A stretch of DNA of 64,000 bases from Semisulcospira habei (GCA_036245525.1 BTPG01000002.1:168436625-168500624); one strand, 5' to 3'. Numbered from the stretch's first letter, positions 1-13,380 are shown. A program made the numbers and translations. Notes: generated from the letters alone by a model not told the origin.

Positions 1-41
<41 letters not shown>

Positions 42-153
42 AGCAATGGTTTTACAGACTGTATTTATATGCGTCTCCCAACATAATTGTTCGTCAACGT
101 GTATTCCCAAGAATTTACGCTCTGTGACTTGTTCTATCGGTTTAGCGTTCAGT

Positions 154-236
<83 letters not shown>
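1..236. repeat. Two (AG)n microsatellite blocks
   Basis: Pure AG dinucleotides occupy 1-38 and 155-236, separated by about 115 bases of unique AT-rich sequence. They lie downstream of the SAMHD1 exon, in its next intron. Reading frames through the blocks (poly Ser-Leu) are artefacts. Confidence 0.97.
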
Positions 237-238
<2 letters not shown>

Positions 239-397
239 AATTACGTCATGTTTAGAGTATTGTTGTAATGTCTTTGTGGTGACGAAGCAGCTTCTTTTAT
301 TCACCACCACTGCCTGAGTGGGAAGTCGATGTGAACAGACAAAATTCACAAATAATTCAAATGAAATTAGAGAACTAGCCCTGGCTTCAATTCATAC

Positions 398-593
398 CTC
401 AACCGCTCCATTAAATTTTGGGAGAAACTGCATGTCAAAGGCGTGGGAAAAGGGACCGTGACCCATATCATGACACAGTCCCGCAATCTGCACACACAGC
501 ACGTCCTTGTCACTGATCCTCTGTTTCTCATTGATTCCCGCCGGTTGTTGTTCCTGAAGTTTCCTCATCAGGCGCCCGGCCAGATGGCACACT
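398..593 (-). CDS. SAMHD1: SAMHD1 dNTP triphosphohydrolase, internal exon (HD motif)
   Basis: This is an internal exon of a deoxynucleoside triphosphate triphosphohydrolase, the enzyme that hydrolyses dNTPs to the nucleoside and triphosphate. The exon reads [12 protein letters not shown], then [20 protein letters not shown] and GPFSHAFD. The HD pair in LCHDMGH corresponds to the metal ligands His206 and Asp207 of human SAMHD1. The acceptor is CCGCAG before 593 and the donor is GAG|GTATGA at 398/397. The first base completes the glycine codon split at the end of the exon at 5783, so the phases of the two exons agree. Later exons, including the final metal-binding Asp and the C-terminal lobe, must lie beyond the left edge. 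The match to the animal family is strong. No frameshift or stop is seen. Confidence 0.93.
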
Positions 594-651
594 CTGCGGA
601 AAGATTCGACTCATTTAAAACACAGTACACAACGGGCCGGCGTTTCAAAGT

Positions 652-781
652 TTAACAGTACGTGGAGAACCCCAGCTGCAAGAGTTATAGATCTTCATGA
701 GCCCCCGCAGGTGCGGGGGATCATGAGGATCTATACCTCATGCTGGCACCACTTGGAGTCCATGTTCCTGAGACAGCTTAA
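652..781. mobile_element. TTAA-flanked palindromic MITE, family A
   Basis: A near-perfect inverted repeat at about 677-743 has arms built on ATAGATCNTCATGAGCCCCCGC and its complement. TTAA occurs at 652-655 and 778-781. The core is shared with more than a dozen copies elsewhere in the window. It sits in the SAMHD1 intron. The outer ends do not show the CCCTTT terminal motif of the better copies, so the borders are uncertain. Confidence 0.6.
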
Positions 782-897
782 CTCGTAGACCAAGCGCATA
801 TCAAGGACCAGCGCTTAGAGTCCCTGCTATGTTAAAAACGTGTAGGAATCGTGGCGCGGCGCTAAACGACAAAAGTATCAACAACGAAAAACAGGAA

Positions 898-1402
898 CAA
901 GAAAAAGCAACACACGTGGAACCCCTATGCCACCATAAACTCATGTAGAAGATTCTAGTCAATGAACAAGCCACTGTCAGCTACTGCGATGTTAAAGCGG
1001 ATTTCAGACCTCCGGCCATTTTTACCAAAAGAATTTGAAGAATTTGGGATAAATAGATTCCACGTCATTTGCATATATTGATGGTAACAAGAACACATTT
1101 CCGTCATTCGACAGCAAGATGACATTATATTCTTGGTGTTCATAATTCCTTTCACGCCTCATTTTTGCAGTACATTTGAAAACACTATACTCCTTGAGAT
1201 GACTCTTTACGGGAAGAAAAAGAAAACTACTGGGGTAATTCTGCACCACCAGCTAATACTTTTACTAAGGCAAATCTGCGGCGGAGATGACCTGTTCAAG
1301 AAATGGAGATTTTTTTTCGGTCTAACGACGAAAACAGCTTACCACATGCACAAGCAACGGATCCAAACCAATTCCACTGTGCGCCATAACGTCTAAAAGC
1401 GT
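898..1402 (+). repeat. Dispersed ~500-bp repeat, copy 1
   Basis: This block aligns over its whole length with 7722-8205 in the same orientation. Shared anchors include CACCATAAACTCATGTAGAA, CTGCACCACCAGCTAAT and CAAATCTGCGGCGGAGAT. The copies have diverged by substitutions and small indels. No reading frame is conserved between them and no terminal repeats are visible, so the class is unknown. Confidence 0.8.
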
Positions 1403-1509
1403 TTCGAAAGCGTGAGGATCCAACATATCTTATGCGTGACCGTCAAATCATCTGGTAAGTTAATGCGTCAACAATTCTTTGCGGTTGGATTCGGGGACGC
1501 GGTTCTAGA

Positions 1510-1639
1510 GCTCCCCCCCCCCCCCCCCATACACACACACACTAGCCCTCCCCCGCCTCCCCCCCCCCCCACTCACCCCCCCCCCCAAAAAAAAAAAAAT
1601 ACAAAAAATAAATAAATAAATAATAAATAAATAATAAAA

Positions 1640-1690
<51 letters not shown>

Positions 1691-1696
1691 AATAAA
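1510..1696. repeat. Poly-C, poly-A and (AAAT)n low-complexity block
   Basis: Runs of C broken by CACA (1511-1587) are followed by an A run and then by AAAT-type repeats to about 1695. This order may be the decayed tail of a retroposon, but no body is recognisable next to it. Confidence 0.9.
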
Positions 1697-1962
1697 AAGA
1701 AATAACTGAGGCCCTGGGGCACTAGGGTATTTTGGTGTTGAATTAACGAAGATTGTAGAAACACATTCTGCGTCAGCTGGTTCTGATCGGGTGAACGAAG
1801 CGAGCCTGCTCGTTCACATTATTAAATTTATCAGTTTTGAAACAAGAAGCTACGTGAAAAGGATTCAATGAAATAGTCTCATCCCAGTAAGCAAAATGTC
1901 ACCAGGCCGTTATCCAGGCAACGTCGACTGTTGTCGGCCCGATCGACCTCCTTACAGGTTTT

Positions 1963-2043
1963 TCTAGGTTACAGTTACTAAGTCACTGTTACTAGGTGAC
2001 TATGGTTAGGTGGCCGTTACTAGGTTACTGTTACTAGGTTACT
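1963..2043 (+). repeat. Short degenerate minisatellite, GTTACTAGGT-type unit
   Basis: Five to six imperfect copies of a unit like TTACTAGGTNAC occur in tandem. Nothing else is recognised between 1700 and 2160, which is otherwise unique-looking AT-rich intron sequence. Confidence 0.65.
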
Positions 2044-2159
2044 CGTTTCCGTTGCAGTGTGACAGGATTGTACGGATCATCCGGCATTCGAAGCGTCTTG
2101 GGCAATGAACTAGTGGCAATGCATCAGCGGGTTCAGCACTCTTCCTAATTCATGATTGG

Positions 2160-2425
2160 GTTTACGTTTGAAACGAACTATTCCGAACAACAAACAAGAG
2201 CTAAATCAAAACAGATACCCAACGTCTACCAGAAGCATAGACAGTGCTCCAAACATTACCGAGAGGCACAGATTCTCATGAGCCCTCCGGGCGTATGAGA
2301 ATCTGTGCCTCTTGGAGATGTTTGGAGTGGTTTCTATGTTCTTAGTGAAAGCTGGTAATCAGCTGTGATTTCGTTCTCGTTCGTCGTTGGGAGTCGTTCG
2401 CTTCAAACGAAACCTCTCTATTGGC
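2160..2425. mobile_element. Palindromic repeat (MITE-like) at the 3' border of a LINE
   Basis: A long imperfect palindrome. The outer arms are CGTTTGAAACGAAC-like on the left and GTTCGCTTCAAACGAAAC on the right. The inner arms are CCGAGAGGCACAGATTCTCA and its complement, centred near 2293. Related sequences occur at 20085-20225 and 22110-22320. The last roughly 20 residues of the adjacent minus-strand LINE frame (2359-2420) are read from this element, so the LINE itself is truncated or ends near 2430. Confidence 0.7.
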
Positions 2426-5120
2426 GCACTCAGCGTAGCCTCTCTTGGCTTGACTTCGCGAACGAAGATTCTATAGGGGTTGTCCACGACGTCTGCAGGC
2501 ATGCTCGTGACTGCGGAGGCCAATCTGGGACAGGCAGGTTCGACCGCAGTGGCTGCAGAGGGAGGTCTGGCCAGGGTTCTGAGTTGCGGCATCTCTGTTT
2601 TTATCCTGAGCCGTTTGTCTTTAAGGCCAGCTCTGCGAGAGTCCTCAAAGGAGACAGCTGCCTTGTAAATGGTGGAGCACCAGGTGTCACGGTCCGCAGC
2701 AAGTGACGACCACTGGCGGTGGTCGATTTGGCAGGCACTAAGTGACTTCTTGAGACAGTCTTTGTATCTCTTCGTTGGTGCCCCTCTGTCTCGGTGTCCA
2801 GTGGCGAGCTCGCCGAACAGGGTGATCTTGGGTAGGCGATGATTCTCCATCCTGGAGACGTGCCCAGCCCAGCGGAGATGTGTCCGCAGCAGCAAAGCCT
2901 CGATGCTCACAGTTTCTGCCTGTTCAAGGACCTCGACGTTTGTGACATAGTCACTCCAGTGAATGCCAAGGATTGTACGCAGGCAGCGCTGGTTGAAGCG
3001 TTCGAGGAGTCGTAGTTGGCTGCGGTAGAGGGCCCAGGACTCGGAACCATACAACAGGGTGGTGAGGACGACAGCTCTGTACACGCTGATCTTGGTACCT
3101 GTTTTCAGCTGTTGATTATGCCACACCCGCTTGTATAGACGCCCGAAAGCGCTGTTTGCTTTTGCCAGCCTGCTGTCCAGCTCCTTGTCCAGCGTGGCGT
3201 CTGACGTGATGATGCAGCCAAGGTAGGTAAACTGGTGCACTGACTTCAGTTCAGACTCGCCGATGGTGATGTGGGGAGGGCGATGCTCTACCTTGGGTGC
3301 CGGCTGATGGAGAACCTCTGTCTTTTTCAGACTGACCTCAAGTCCAAAGAGCTGGGCAGCGTCTGCGAAGCAGGATGTGATGCGCTGCATGGCTCTCTCT
3401 GTGTGTGCAACGAGGGCAGCGTCGTCAGCAAAGAGCAGCTCACGAATCAGTTGGTCTAGGGTTTTGGTGTGGGCCTGCAGTCGTCTGAGGTTGAACAGGC
3501 TGCCATCGAGACGATACCTGATGTACACTGCATCGTCATCGTCGAGGTCCACTGTGGCCTGCTTCAACATCATGCTAAAAAAGATGGTGAAGAGGGTCGG
3601 TGCCAGCACACAGCCCTGCTTCACACCGTTGAGAATGGGGAATGGTTTTGAGAGGTCATTGTTGAGTCTGACCTGGCCTTGCTAGTCCTCGTGTAGCTGG
3701 ACGATCATGCTGAGGAACTTTGGGGGACAGCAAAGTCGCTCCAGGATCTGCCACATGTCTTGCCTGCTCACAGTGTCGAACGCTTTTGTTAGGTCGACAA
3801 ACGTTACGTACAGCCCTTCGTTCTGCTCGCGGCACTTCTCCTGAAGCTGTCTCAGCACAAAGACCATGTCGGTGGTGCTCCTGTTGGCTCTGAAGCCACA
3901 CTGGCCCTCTGGGAGGTGGTCTTCTACAATGGCAGGTACCAGCCGATTCAGGAGCAGCCTTGCGAGTATTTTCCCGGCAATGGACAGCAGGGTAATTCCA
4001 CGGTAGTTGGAGCAGGCAGACTTCTCTCCTTTGTTCTTGTACAGGGTGATGACGACTGCATCGCGGAGATCCTTTGGTAGTGTTCCTTCCTCCCAGCAGC
4101 AGAGAAAGAGGTCATGGAGCTTGTTGTGCAGTGCTGGGCCTCCATGCTTCCAGATCTCTGGTGGGATTCCGTCAATGCCTGCTGCTTTGCCACTCTTGAG
4201 CTGGTGGATGGCTGTGAGGGTCTCTTCAGCAGTGGGCGGTTCGTCCAATTCAACCTTTACTGGGAGGTGTGGGATTTGGAGAATGACTGCTTCTTGAACA
4301 GTGCGCTCAGCGCTGAAGAGGTCCTGAAAGTATTCCGACCAGTGGTTCAAGATGGAGTTATTATCTGTGAGGAGTGCCTGTCCATCAGCACTTCGCAGGG
4401 GACTTTGTATCAGGTGCCTGGGGCCATACACTGCTTTCAGTGCTTCGTAGAAGCCCCTGTAGTCACCGTTGTCAGCACAAAGCTGGGTCCTCTGTGCGAG
4501 TCTGGTCCACCACTCGTTCTGGAGATCTCTGAGCTTGCGCTGGAGACTGCTGCAGACGAGGCGGAAGGCAGACTTCTTCACAGGGCAGGAAGGCTGGGTT
4601 GGTGGGCCTGATGGGCGGCTCTTTTTTTTTTTTTTTTTTTGCTAGGAGTTCCTGGATCTCTACGTCGTTTTCGTCAAAGCAGTCTTTGTTCCTCTTTCTA
4701 GCGAAACCCAAGACTTCTGCAGAGGATTTTGCAATAGCAGTTTTCAGCCGTTCCCAGAGTGTTTCAGGGGAGGAGTCTGTTGGGTCAGCTGTGTCTGTGA
4801 GCCTGCGCTGTAAATCTGTCTGAAAGGCAGCTTTTACGTCGTCACGCTGAAGGCTGGCAACATCAAGCTTTTTCTTAGGGGGCCCCCCTTTCTTGGGTTT
4901 TGGCTTGAAGTGGAGCCTGAGTTTGCAGCGGACAAGGCGGTGGTCAGTGTGGCACTCTGCGCTGGGCATCACTCTGGTGAGGAGGACATCACTGCGGTCC
5001 CTCTGACGCACTAGGACATAGTCGATAAGGTGCCAGTTTTTGGAGCGAGGATGCATCCAGGTGGTCTTTCGACTGTCCTTTTGCTGGAAAGTAGTGTTGG
5101 TGATGACAAGCTGCTGCTCT
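2359..5120 (-). pseudogene. Broken endonuclease-reverse transcriptase ORF of the LINE
   Basis: The coding frame is interrupted at least twice. A long A run on the coding strand (T run at 4622-4640 on the plus strand) sits at a frame change between the linker and the reverse transcriptase. A single in-frame TAG follows QLHED at about 3682, after which the same frame continues QGQVRLNN into the GVKQGC motif and on to the polymerase active site. The remaining segments (4472-5056, 3682-4581, 2359-3624) are long and clean, so inactivation looks fairly recent. The last codons before the TAA at 2359 belong to the neighbouring palindrome. Confidence 0.85.
2430..5120 (-). mobile_element. 5'-truncated, inactivated non-LTR retrotransposon (LINE)
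   Basis: This minus-strand LINE lies within the SAMHD1 intron, in the same orientation as the gene. In coding order it carries the end of an apurinic-type endonuclease (NWHLIDYVLVR and CHTDHRLVRCKL near 5050-4920), a linker, the reverse transcriptase (NYRGITLLS, QCGFRANRSTTD, FVDLTKAFD, GVKQGCVLAPTLF and the catalytic FADDAALVAH), and a C-terminal region with LYGSESWALY. The beginning of the endonuclease and any ORF1 are missing. The endonuclease plus NYRGI-type polymerase suggests the RTE/Jockey group, but the clade cannot be fixed by eye. No target duplication was found, and the 3' end abuts a palindromic repeat. Confidence 0.92.
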
Positions 5121-5164
5121 GCACATCAGTGTAGCATAACCTTGATAAATATCACGGTCTCTCT

Positions 5165-5345
5165 GTCACGTGCTCTTTCATATAATAATAATAATAATAA
5201 GCGCATTAAATAGGCGCTTTATCCCAATTGAAAATCGGCTCAAAGCGCCGCCGCGAACTGAACCCAACAAGCACGCTCACGTGAATCACGCGCATTCACT
5301 CACACACTGAACGTAAACACAGAACTTTCACGTGGTGCTAAGGGC
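5165..5345. repeat. (ATA)n tract with GC-rich stem, possible LINE 3'-tail remnant
   Basis: An ATA/AAT run at about 5180-5200 is followed by GCGCATTAAATAGGCGCTTT and a GC-rich stretch with AAAGCGCCGC. The arrangement (trinucleotide tail next to GCGC-containing sequence) resembles the CR1/L2-like LINE 3' ends at 32165 and 59446, read on the minus strand. The similarity is weak. Confidence 0.4.
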
Positions 5346-5782
5346 AAGCTCAAGCGAGCTACTGTAGTTTGTGGAAATTCAAAATCGTTTGTATTTGAAA
5401 TTTGATTAAGTGGACTGAAACTGATACCAAATATGGCACAATATTTACACTTATTCGCCCGTTAGTTTTAATTTCCCCTAAAACTCTCTGTCAGTTTGAA
5501 GTTAATACAAAATCGTTATTACTAAGGCTGAAATGATCACTATCGTTTACTTTAGGAACTGTACTCAGGGTGCACTGTTCTGTGTGACAGTGTATCATGC
5601 ATTCCATGTCTCGATCAGGCGGCCACGTGCATGACTAGGTCAATGACTGCGATTTTCGTTTGCGTGATAACTATATCTTGTTTGGTGCATGAACATAAAA
5701 TAGATGTTTTAATTACGTGAATAAAATTGCTCTGATACACCATTCGGGTTAAAAGCTGATCAAAACTGATGGATGAACTGAC
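5346..5782. other. Unique-looking intron sequence
   Basis: AT-rich SAMHD1 intron sequence directly downstream of the exon at 5783. I see no repeat, reading frame or RNA gene in it. Confidence 0.6.
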
Positions 5783-5943
5783 CCCAAGCTGTGTTCAAAT
5801 CTGCTGTGTGAACCTCCCGGGTAGACGTAAGGCGCCCCACCCAGCTGTTTGATGTCGCGCAGCCGCTGGAACTGGGGGGTGTCCATGATGTCCACACACA
5901 GACGGGGGATCTTGATGTTTCCGTGGACAGCATCCTTCACCAG
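5783..5943 (-). CDS. SAMHD1: SAMHD1 dNTP triphosphohydrolase, exon at start of HD domain
   Basis: This is the SAMHD1 exon just upstream of the one at 398-593. It encodes the start of the HD phosphohydrolase domain: [11 protein letters not shown], then [16 protein letters not shown], then [10 protein letters not shown]. The His in RFEHS corresponds to the human metal ligand His167. The acceptor is TTTCATCAG before 5943. The donor is TTGGG|TCAGT in sequence, with the intron GT at 5782-5781, leaving a split glycine codon that fits the next exon. The intron between the two exons is 5189 bases and contains a LINE in the same orientation as the gene. I found no N-terminal exons or SAM domain upstream on the minus strand, so these are either farther right, too short to see, or absent. 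Confidence 0.93.
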
Positions 5944-6984
5944 CTGATGAAATTATTCAGATTATAATTAACATTAACCCCCTTCTGCATGCAGTCTCGA
6001 GTACAGTGAACAGTGCCGGTGACTGCATACACTAGGGGTTAAAGAGATGTTGAACAAAACATGTTTCGATAGCGAAAATTTGAAAATAAACGGGTGCACA
6101 CTCTCCCGCGATAAGTGAAACTTTTCTCACAAGCCCCGTCGGTATGCGCACGCAGCGGAGGTTGTTATTAACCTTTCCGATACCTTTTTTCTTGAGGAAA
6201 CTCTTTGTGTGCTTTCACAAAAGCTCGAAGGCACTTTCTGAATAATATTTTGTTTTCATTTGTCATGTACACTGGAAGTCTGGGATACACAAGAATCACA
6301 TTACCTTTCCCTCCTTTTCCTCCTTCTCCTCCTTGTTCCTCTGGAATAGACAAGCCGCTAGTCCTCTGCACACGACCGCACGAACGCACGCAGGCACACG
6401 CATACACAGATACACCATGGTGAGTACAGGATCGATGGATAGATGGACGGATGGATGAACGGACGGGCAATGTGGATGGATGAATAACCAATGAAAACAT
6501 ATAAATAAATTTGCTTCAGATAAACATATGAGTTTTCAGTTTCTTTGTATTTTGTTGCTGTTTTGCCGTGAGATGGGTGTGTGTGTGCGTGCTTGTGTGC
6601 GTGTCCTCCTTTTACTCACCCAGCAATTGACGTAGGCAGAATGATTTTTATACGAAAATATCGCAATGAAGCCATAGCCTGTGATTACTCGTTTTCTTAC
6701 ACAGCGTTTTCAATGGAGTCGAGGCGCCTGAAACTAATTTAAGCAATTGAAAACGAATGTTAAAAATAAGTCGTTTTCTTCGGCTACGCTTCCATAATAC
6801 GATCCGTAACCGTCAGTGTGCGCGTGTTTCATATAAAACATGCGACATCCAAATTCCGCCTTTGTGTGAACCACTGAAGCGGCGCGAGAACGACATATGA
6901 CACAATTTACGTCATACTTTGGGTCCGAACACATCCGACACCCGAAAAGATCGCATCCCTGAGCAAACAAACAGTTGTGTGTGT
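5944..6984. other. Sequence upstream of the SAMHD1 exon, no gene recognised
   Basis: Presumably SAMHD1 intron. It contains a short GATG/GGAC-rich stretch at 6430-6480 and a short GT-rich stretch at 6575-6605. No further SAMHD1 exon is visible on the minus strand. Confidence 0.55.
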
Positions 6985-7236
6985 TTGTTACGCTGGCTAA
7001 TGAACTCATCCAATGTCTATTTCCAAGCGAGCTATATCCAAAATGTCCAGTGAATGGAACGAAAATTACGGACTCAAATGCGGGTCAACCGACTTAATAA
7101 TAAACAGCAAGTTTTCTCTTTCATGAGTGTAGCCTACCATTTAAAATATGTTCGGCTGCTCTTCGAATTACATCTCGATCAAAGCATTTCCTAAAGTTTC
7201 AGGCCTGTACATACACAAACACCGGAGATACTCGTG

Positions 7237-7330
<94 letters not shown>

Positions 7331-7336
7331 TACACA

Positions 7337-7382
<46 letters not shown>

Positions 7383-7475
7383 AACAAACACAGGCGTTTC
7401 CCGCCATATGTACGTTCAACAGCGCGGTTTGCGTAGCTAGGCATGACGTATTTTGTATCGTGTTACTTAAAATGT
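6985..7475 (+). repeat. Composite interspersed repeat with (CA)n core, copy 1
   Basis: This is a partial copy of a family seen repeatedly in the window. It starts near GAACTCATCCAATGTCTAT, passes through ATTACGGACTCAAATG and GGTCAACCGACTT, then a (CA)n array at 7240-7378, and ends with a CCCGCCATATGTACGTTCAACAG-type segment and a GACGTATTTTGTATC tail. The fullest copies are at 23532-24965 and 53415-54290. No coding capacity is seen. Confidence 0.75.
7240..7378 (+). repeat. (CA)n microsatellite
   Basis: About 70 CA units, interrupted by GATA at 7329 and TACA near 7340, followed by (AAAC)n. The array occupies a fixed position inside the composite repeat. Confidence 0.98.
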
Positions 7476-7721
7476 TCATAATTATGTTATAATGTTTTCA
7501 TGTCTTGTTTGTACTATTTGTTATAAATGTACCACAACTGAATTTCTCTTTTCGAGATAATAAAGTACTCTTATTCTTATTCTTATTCTTAAACTGTCAG
7601 AGTCTGATGTGTGCCCGCCTATGTTCGTCATTTGCATGCTACGGAACGTGCTCCGGCCAGCCCCCATCTCAAAGTTTATCTATTTTCAATAGGGTAGACA
7701 AAAAGAAAAGAAGGAACCAGA

Positions 7722-8205
7722 GAAGCAACCTACCTGGAGCACCTATGCCACCATAAACTCATGTAGAAGGTTTTATTAAATGCAAAGGCCACTGTCAGCT
7801 ACTGCGACGTGAAAGATTTCAGACCTCTTGCCATTTTGTCCAAAAGAAATTGAAGAATTTGGGCAACTAAATAGATTCCACGTCAGTAGCATGTAATGAT
7901 GGTAACAAGACAACATTTACGTCACTCGACAAGATGACGTCATATTCTTGTTCATAATTCCTTTGACTTCTTGCAGTACATATAAAACACTGTACTCCTT
8001 GCCTGGAAGGCTCTTAACGGGAGCGGAAAAAAAATACTAAGTAATTCTGCACCACCAGCTAATGCTTTTACCAAGACAAATCTGCGGCGGAGATAAAAGC
8101 ATCGCTTAAAAAAAGGAGATTTTTTTCTGGTCTAACGACGAAAACAACCTACTCAAAGCAACGGATCCACTCCAATTCCAGTGTGCGCCATGATATCTGA
8201 AGGAA
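7722..8205 (+). repeat. Dispersed ~500-bp repeat, copy 2
   Basis: Colinear with 898-1402 (see that entry). The flanks differ, which marks the borders: AGAAGCAACCTACCTGGAGC at the left and TGCGCCATGATATCTGAAGG at the right. Confidence 0.8.
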
Positions 8206-8394
8206 ACTTAGGCGATTCAGGCCTGTGTGGATTTATGCTAGAAGACATTGGTACTGTGGTAATTCACACTGAGTAAAAATGATTGCAGTCGCCGCATCGA
8301 CATTGTGTGCTGGGTCGATTCAGTCATGTCCATGTGGATTCGCGTGGACAGATTGATGCCAGGTAGATTCGGGCGTTTGCCCTCCCTCCCCCTC

Positions 8395-8550
8395 CTCCCC
8401 CCCCCCCCCCCCCCCCCATTCCTTCCAGCCAGTTGAATGGTGGTGTGAAAGCAGTGCACCAGCAACGCAGTTTCTCATCTAGCCCCGCCCCCCCCCCACC
8501 CCCCTCGCAACCCTCCACCCCATCCGCACCGCCTCCCCCCCCCCCCCCCC
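8395..8550. repeat. Poly-C low-complexity block
   Basis: C homopolymer runs at 8398-8417, about 8487-8505 and 8536-8550, separated by short unique sequence. Proline- and glycine-rich frames here are artefacts. Confidence 0.9.
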
Positions 8551-8636
8551 TTCCCGATTTTCGCCCTGGTTGTCCGCATTGTTATTTAGACCTTTCGGCT
8601 GGTGTTAACGGTCATAATAATATTTACCTTCTTTTT

Positions 8637-9479
<843 letters not shown>

Positions 9480-9539
9480 ATGCACGAAACCTGTAAAATG
9501 GGCGTGTTTGTGTGACATCACCCTTCTCATCTATAAATA

Positions 9540-11190
9540 ACTTAATAGCTGATATGGGTCGACTGTGTCGGTGAGCCGAATTGAAACGGAGAGATACGAA
9601 AGGAAGGGGCGGGGGGGGGGGGGAGGGGGGGTATTTTAATTTTAGTTGTTTGAGGGAGTAAATTGTTTATGTTGCTACAAAATGAGGTTTGTTATTTGAG
9701 GGTGTGTTTGTTTTGTTAACAAAAAGTGTTGTGTTGTGCTTCCGGGGTGATGTGGAGGGAGGTCATGTCTAGTGAACAAACTTAAGATCTATGTATTCAT
9801 TTGCAAGTGACTTAGCCTATATATATATTCGTGTGCTGGTTGCTATGAACTGAAGTGATTGTATGAGTGCGCAGTTTGAGAGAGAACGTATAGACTTTGG
9901 GTGAGGCTGCTGTTGTCTTGTGTCTTTTGGTTCAACCTGTTGCTTTGTTTGTGGGTTTGTTGGTGTTATGCTTTCGTTTCGACTGCAACTCCTGTCGGAT
10001 TGTATGCACAAATTGATTGAATGCAAATGACGTCACACAGTCATTGTCGTTAGGTGCGTCGTCTGCTGCAGTCGGTCGTTTAGTGCAGTATGTAGAGTGC
10101 AGGCTTGGATGGACCATTTTCCGATGTAATGCTAGGTCAGAGAAAAAAAAACCTAATGTTGCCAAAGGGTGTAATAGTAAAGTATTGTTTGTGTGAATGC
10201 TGCCCGTTTGAGGGAAGGACTGGAAAGCCGAGTGCTGAGCGAAGAGAGAAGGCGACAATGGGAAAACTATGATATCCAGCACTATTACGTTGGAATAGAT
10301 GCATAACAGTTACGACACGCCTGTAAATGAAAACACTTTTAACATTAACAAAAGTTGAGTTTAAAGAGGTTTTAAAACAGTTTTAATAAAAACATGTTGC
10401 CCGACACGCTTCTAAAAACAACAGTTTCTTAGTTTTAAACCTTGTACCGCACCATAAACGCCGCGATCGCTTCTTAGACTTAGGTGTCCTAGAGTGTGGA
10501 ATGTGGGACTTGGCCAGCTGGATCCATGTGGTGCACTCCAAATGTGTATTTGTGAGTGGTCTGATGTGCAACTCGGTGCGCACCTCTGAAATGACCTACT
10601 GATTCCAGGGATAATGAAGATCTTTCATTCATAAGAGAGCATTCAGCAGCTCTATAAAACCAAAAGTGATGACCAACCGACCCCCCCTCCCACCTTCACC
10701 CCCGCCCATCCCCCACACCCTCCCCCCACAACCCCACCCAAACAATCATAAGCAACTCAACCAGAGGTATGTTTAGTGATGTATTTGTTCACTGTGTCAT
10801 TGTGCTTGACATTTTTAATGCAGGAAAAAGAAGGAATATACATTAAGTTGAAAAAAAGAATGACAACAATCAAATAAATGTGGAAAAAAGCATCAAATTT
10901 TCCGTGAACTTTACCTTATTACAGACACCTAATTTTCTTGAGATAGTCCATGCTAAAATGAATGATTTGACGAGGACACCCATTTTGACTGTAATGCCAG
11001 TTTTTGTGTGAGAGGCACCCACTTTATTGGTAGAAACCCATTTTTTCTCCATCCAGTGGCTCTATTTCTAGAAAATATCTATTTTATTTTAAGTTGTAGA
11101 GCTTAGTTATAAGGTGAGTTCTAAACATTCGCATCAACTCCAGAGCCCTAGAATAAACATAAATATGGGAACCCATTTTCACATAAAATG
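9540..11190. other. No gene recognised
   Basis: Mostly unique-looking sequence with a poly-G block at 9608-9630 and a C-rich block at 10680-10740. Segments with ACCCATTTT near 10980-11185 echo those at 9180-9260, so diverged repeat may be present. No exon, tRNA or retroelement protein is visible. Confidence 0.5.
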
Positions 11191-11194
11191 GTAG

Positions 11195-12394
<1,200 letters not shown>

Positions 12395-13339
12395 AGCTTC
12401 TTTTGTAAAGCGTGTTGCTGTTCCTTATGACAACATCGTCTGTGTTGAAATTTCACGCAAGTTTTTGAATGTAGGGAAGGATATTGTGCTTATTTGCGCG
12501 TATCTTCCCCCATGTGACTCTCCTGCTTTCCATACCAGCGATTTTGATGATGGCACTTCTCTGCTAGAGCAGTGCAGTGCATATCATATACAGAAGCAGC
12601 CGTACGCTAAGTTTATAATTTATGGTGATCTTAACGCTAGAACAGCTGCTAACAGTCTTGCCAGTGTCGACCTGGCATCTCTTGGTCGCCAGGTAGTTAC
12701 TGGTATGAAAACTGATTACAGCTGTGATGTTTACCACAGACAGTCAAAGGACAACGTTGTAAATGTCTATGGTACTTCCTTGCTATCGTTGTGTGCAGGG
12801 TTCGATCTCCAAATACTGAATGGGGCATGTAACGGGGATATACCTGGCCACTATATTTCATTTCACAGCAAGGTTGTAGTGTCATCGATTATTTCATCAT
12901 GTCCAGTCCAGTAGCGTTCTTGTGCAAAAAGTTATAAGTAGAAGAAAAGATTGATTCTTGTCATATGCCTGTCACATGCCACATGCAGTGTGTTGTTGAC
13001 ACGCCCACTGTTCTGCGACCTGACCCTGTTTTTGTGCACAAACTGAAATGGTCGGATGACTTGCTTGGCAAATTTCGTGAAGCACTGCAGTCTGCAGAAG
13101 TAGGTCAGCACATGCAGGATGCAGAAAGCCTGATCTCAACAAACATTGATTCTTCTGTTGACATGTTCTTTTCAGGTCTTAGCCATGCTGCTGCCTGTAT
13201 GCAGAAAAAAAAATCCGTGTTGACAAGACAGGGGATAGTCGTGACTGGTTTGATAAAGAATGTAAACACAAGCGTGCAGAGGTCAAAAGAGCTTCAGAGA
13301 TTTAAAGCATTTTGGCCTTTCTGCTGACCGAACGGTTTT

Positions 13340-13380
13340 GTGGGGGGGGGGGGGGGGGGAGGGGGGGGAGGGGGGGGGAA
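13340..13380. repeat. Poly-G tract inside the LINE
   Basis: A G homopolymer with single A interruptions, inserted in the LINE linker region and destroying the frame there. Confidence 0.95.

Noticed and set aside
4114..4611. 165-codon plus-strand frame
   Set aside because: Shadow of the minus-strand LINE reverse transcriptase.
7148..7492. Open frames of His-Thr, Cys-Val or Tyr-Ile repeats
   Set aside because: They are translations of (CA)n, (GT)n and (AT)n arrays on either strand, here and at 8985-9540, 11084-11438, 17530-17989, 33029-33511, 41367-42414, 46489-46999, 54069-54328, 60312-61010. No unique protein sequence adjoins them.
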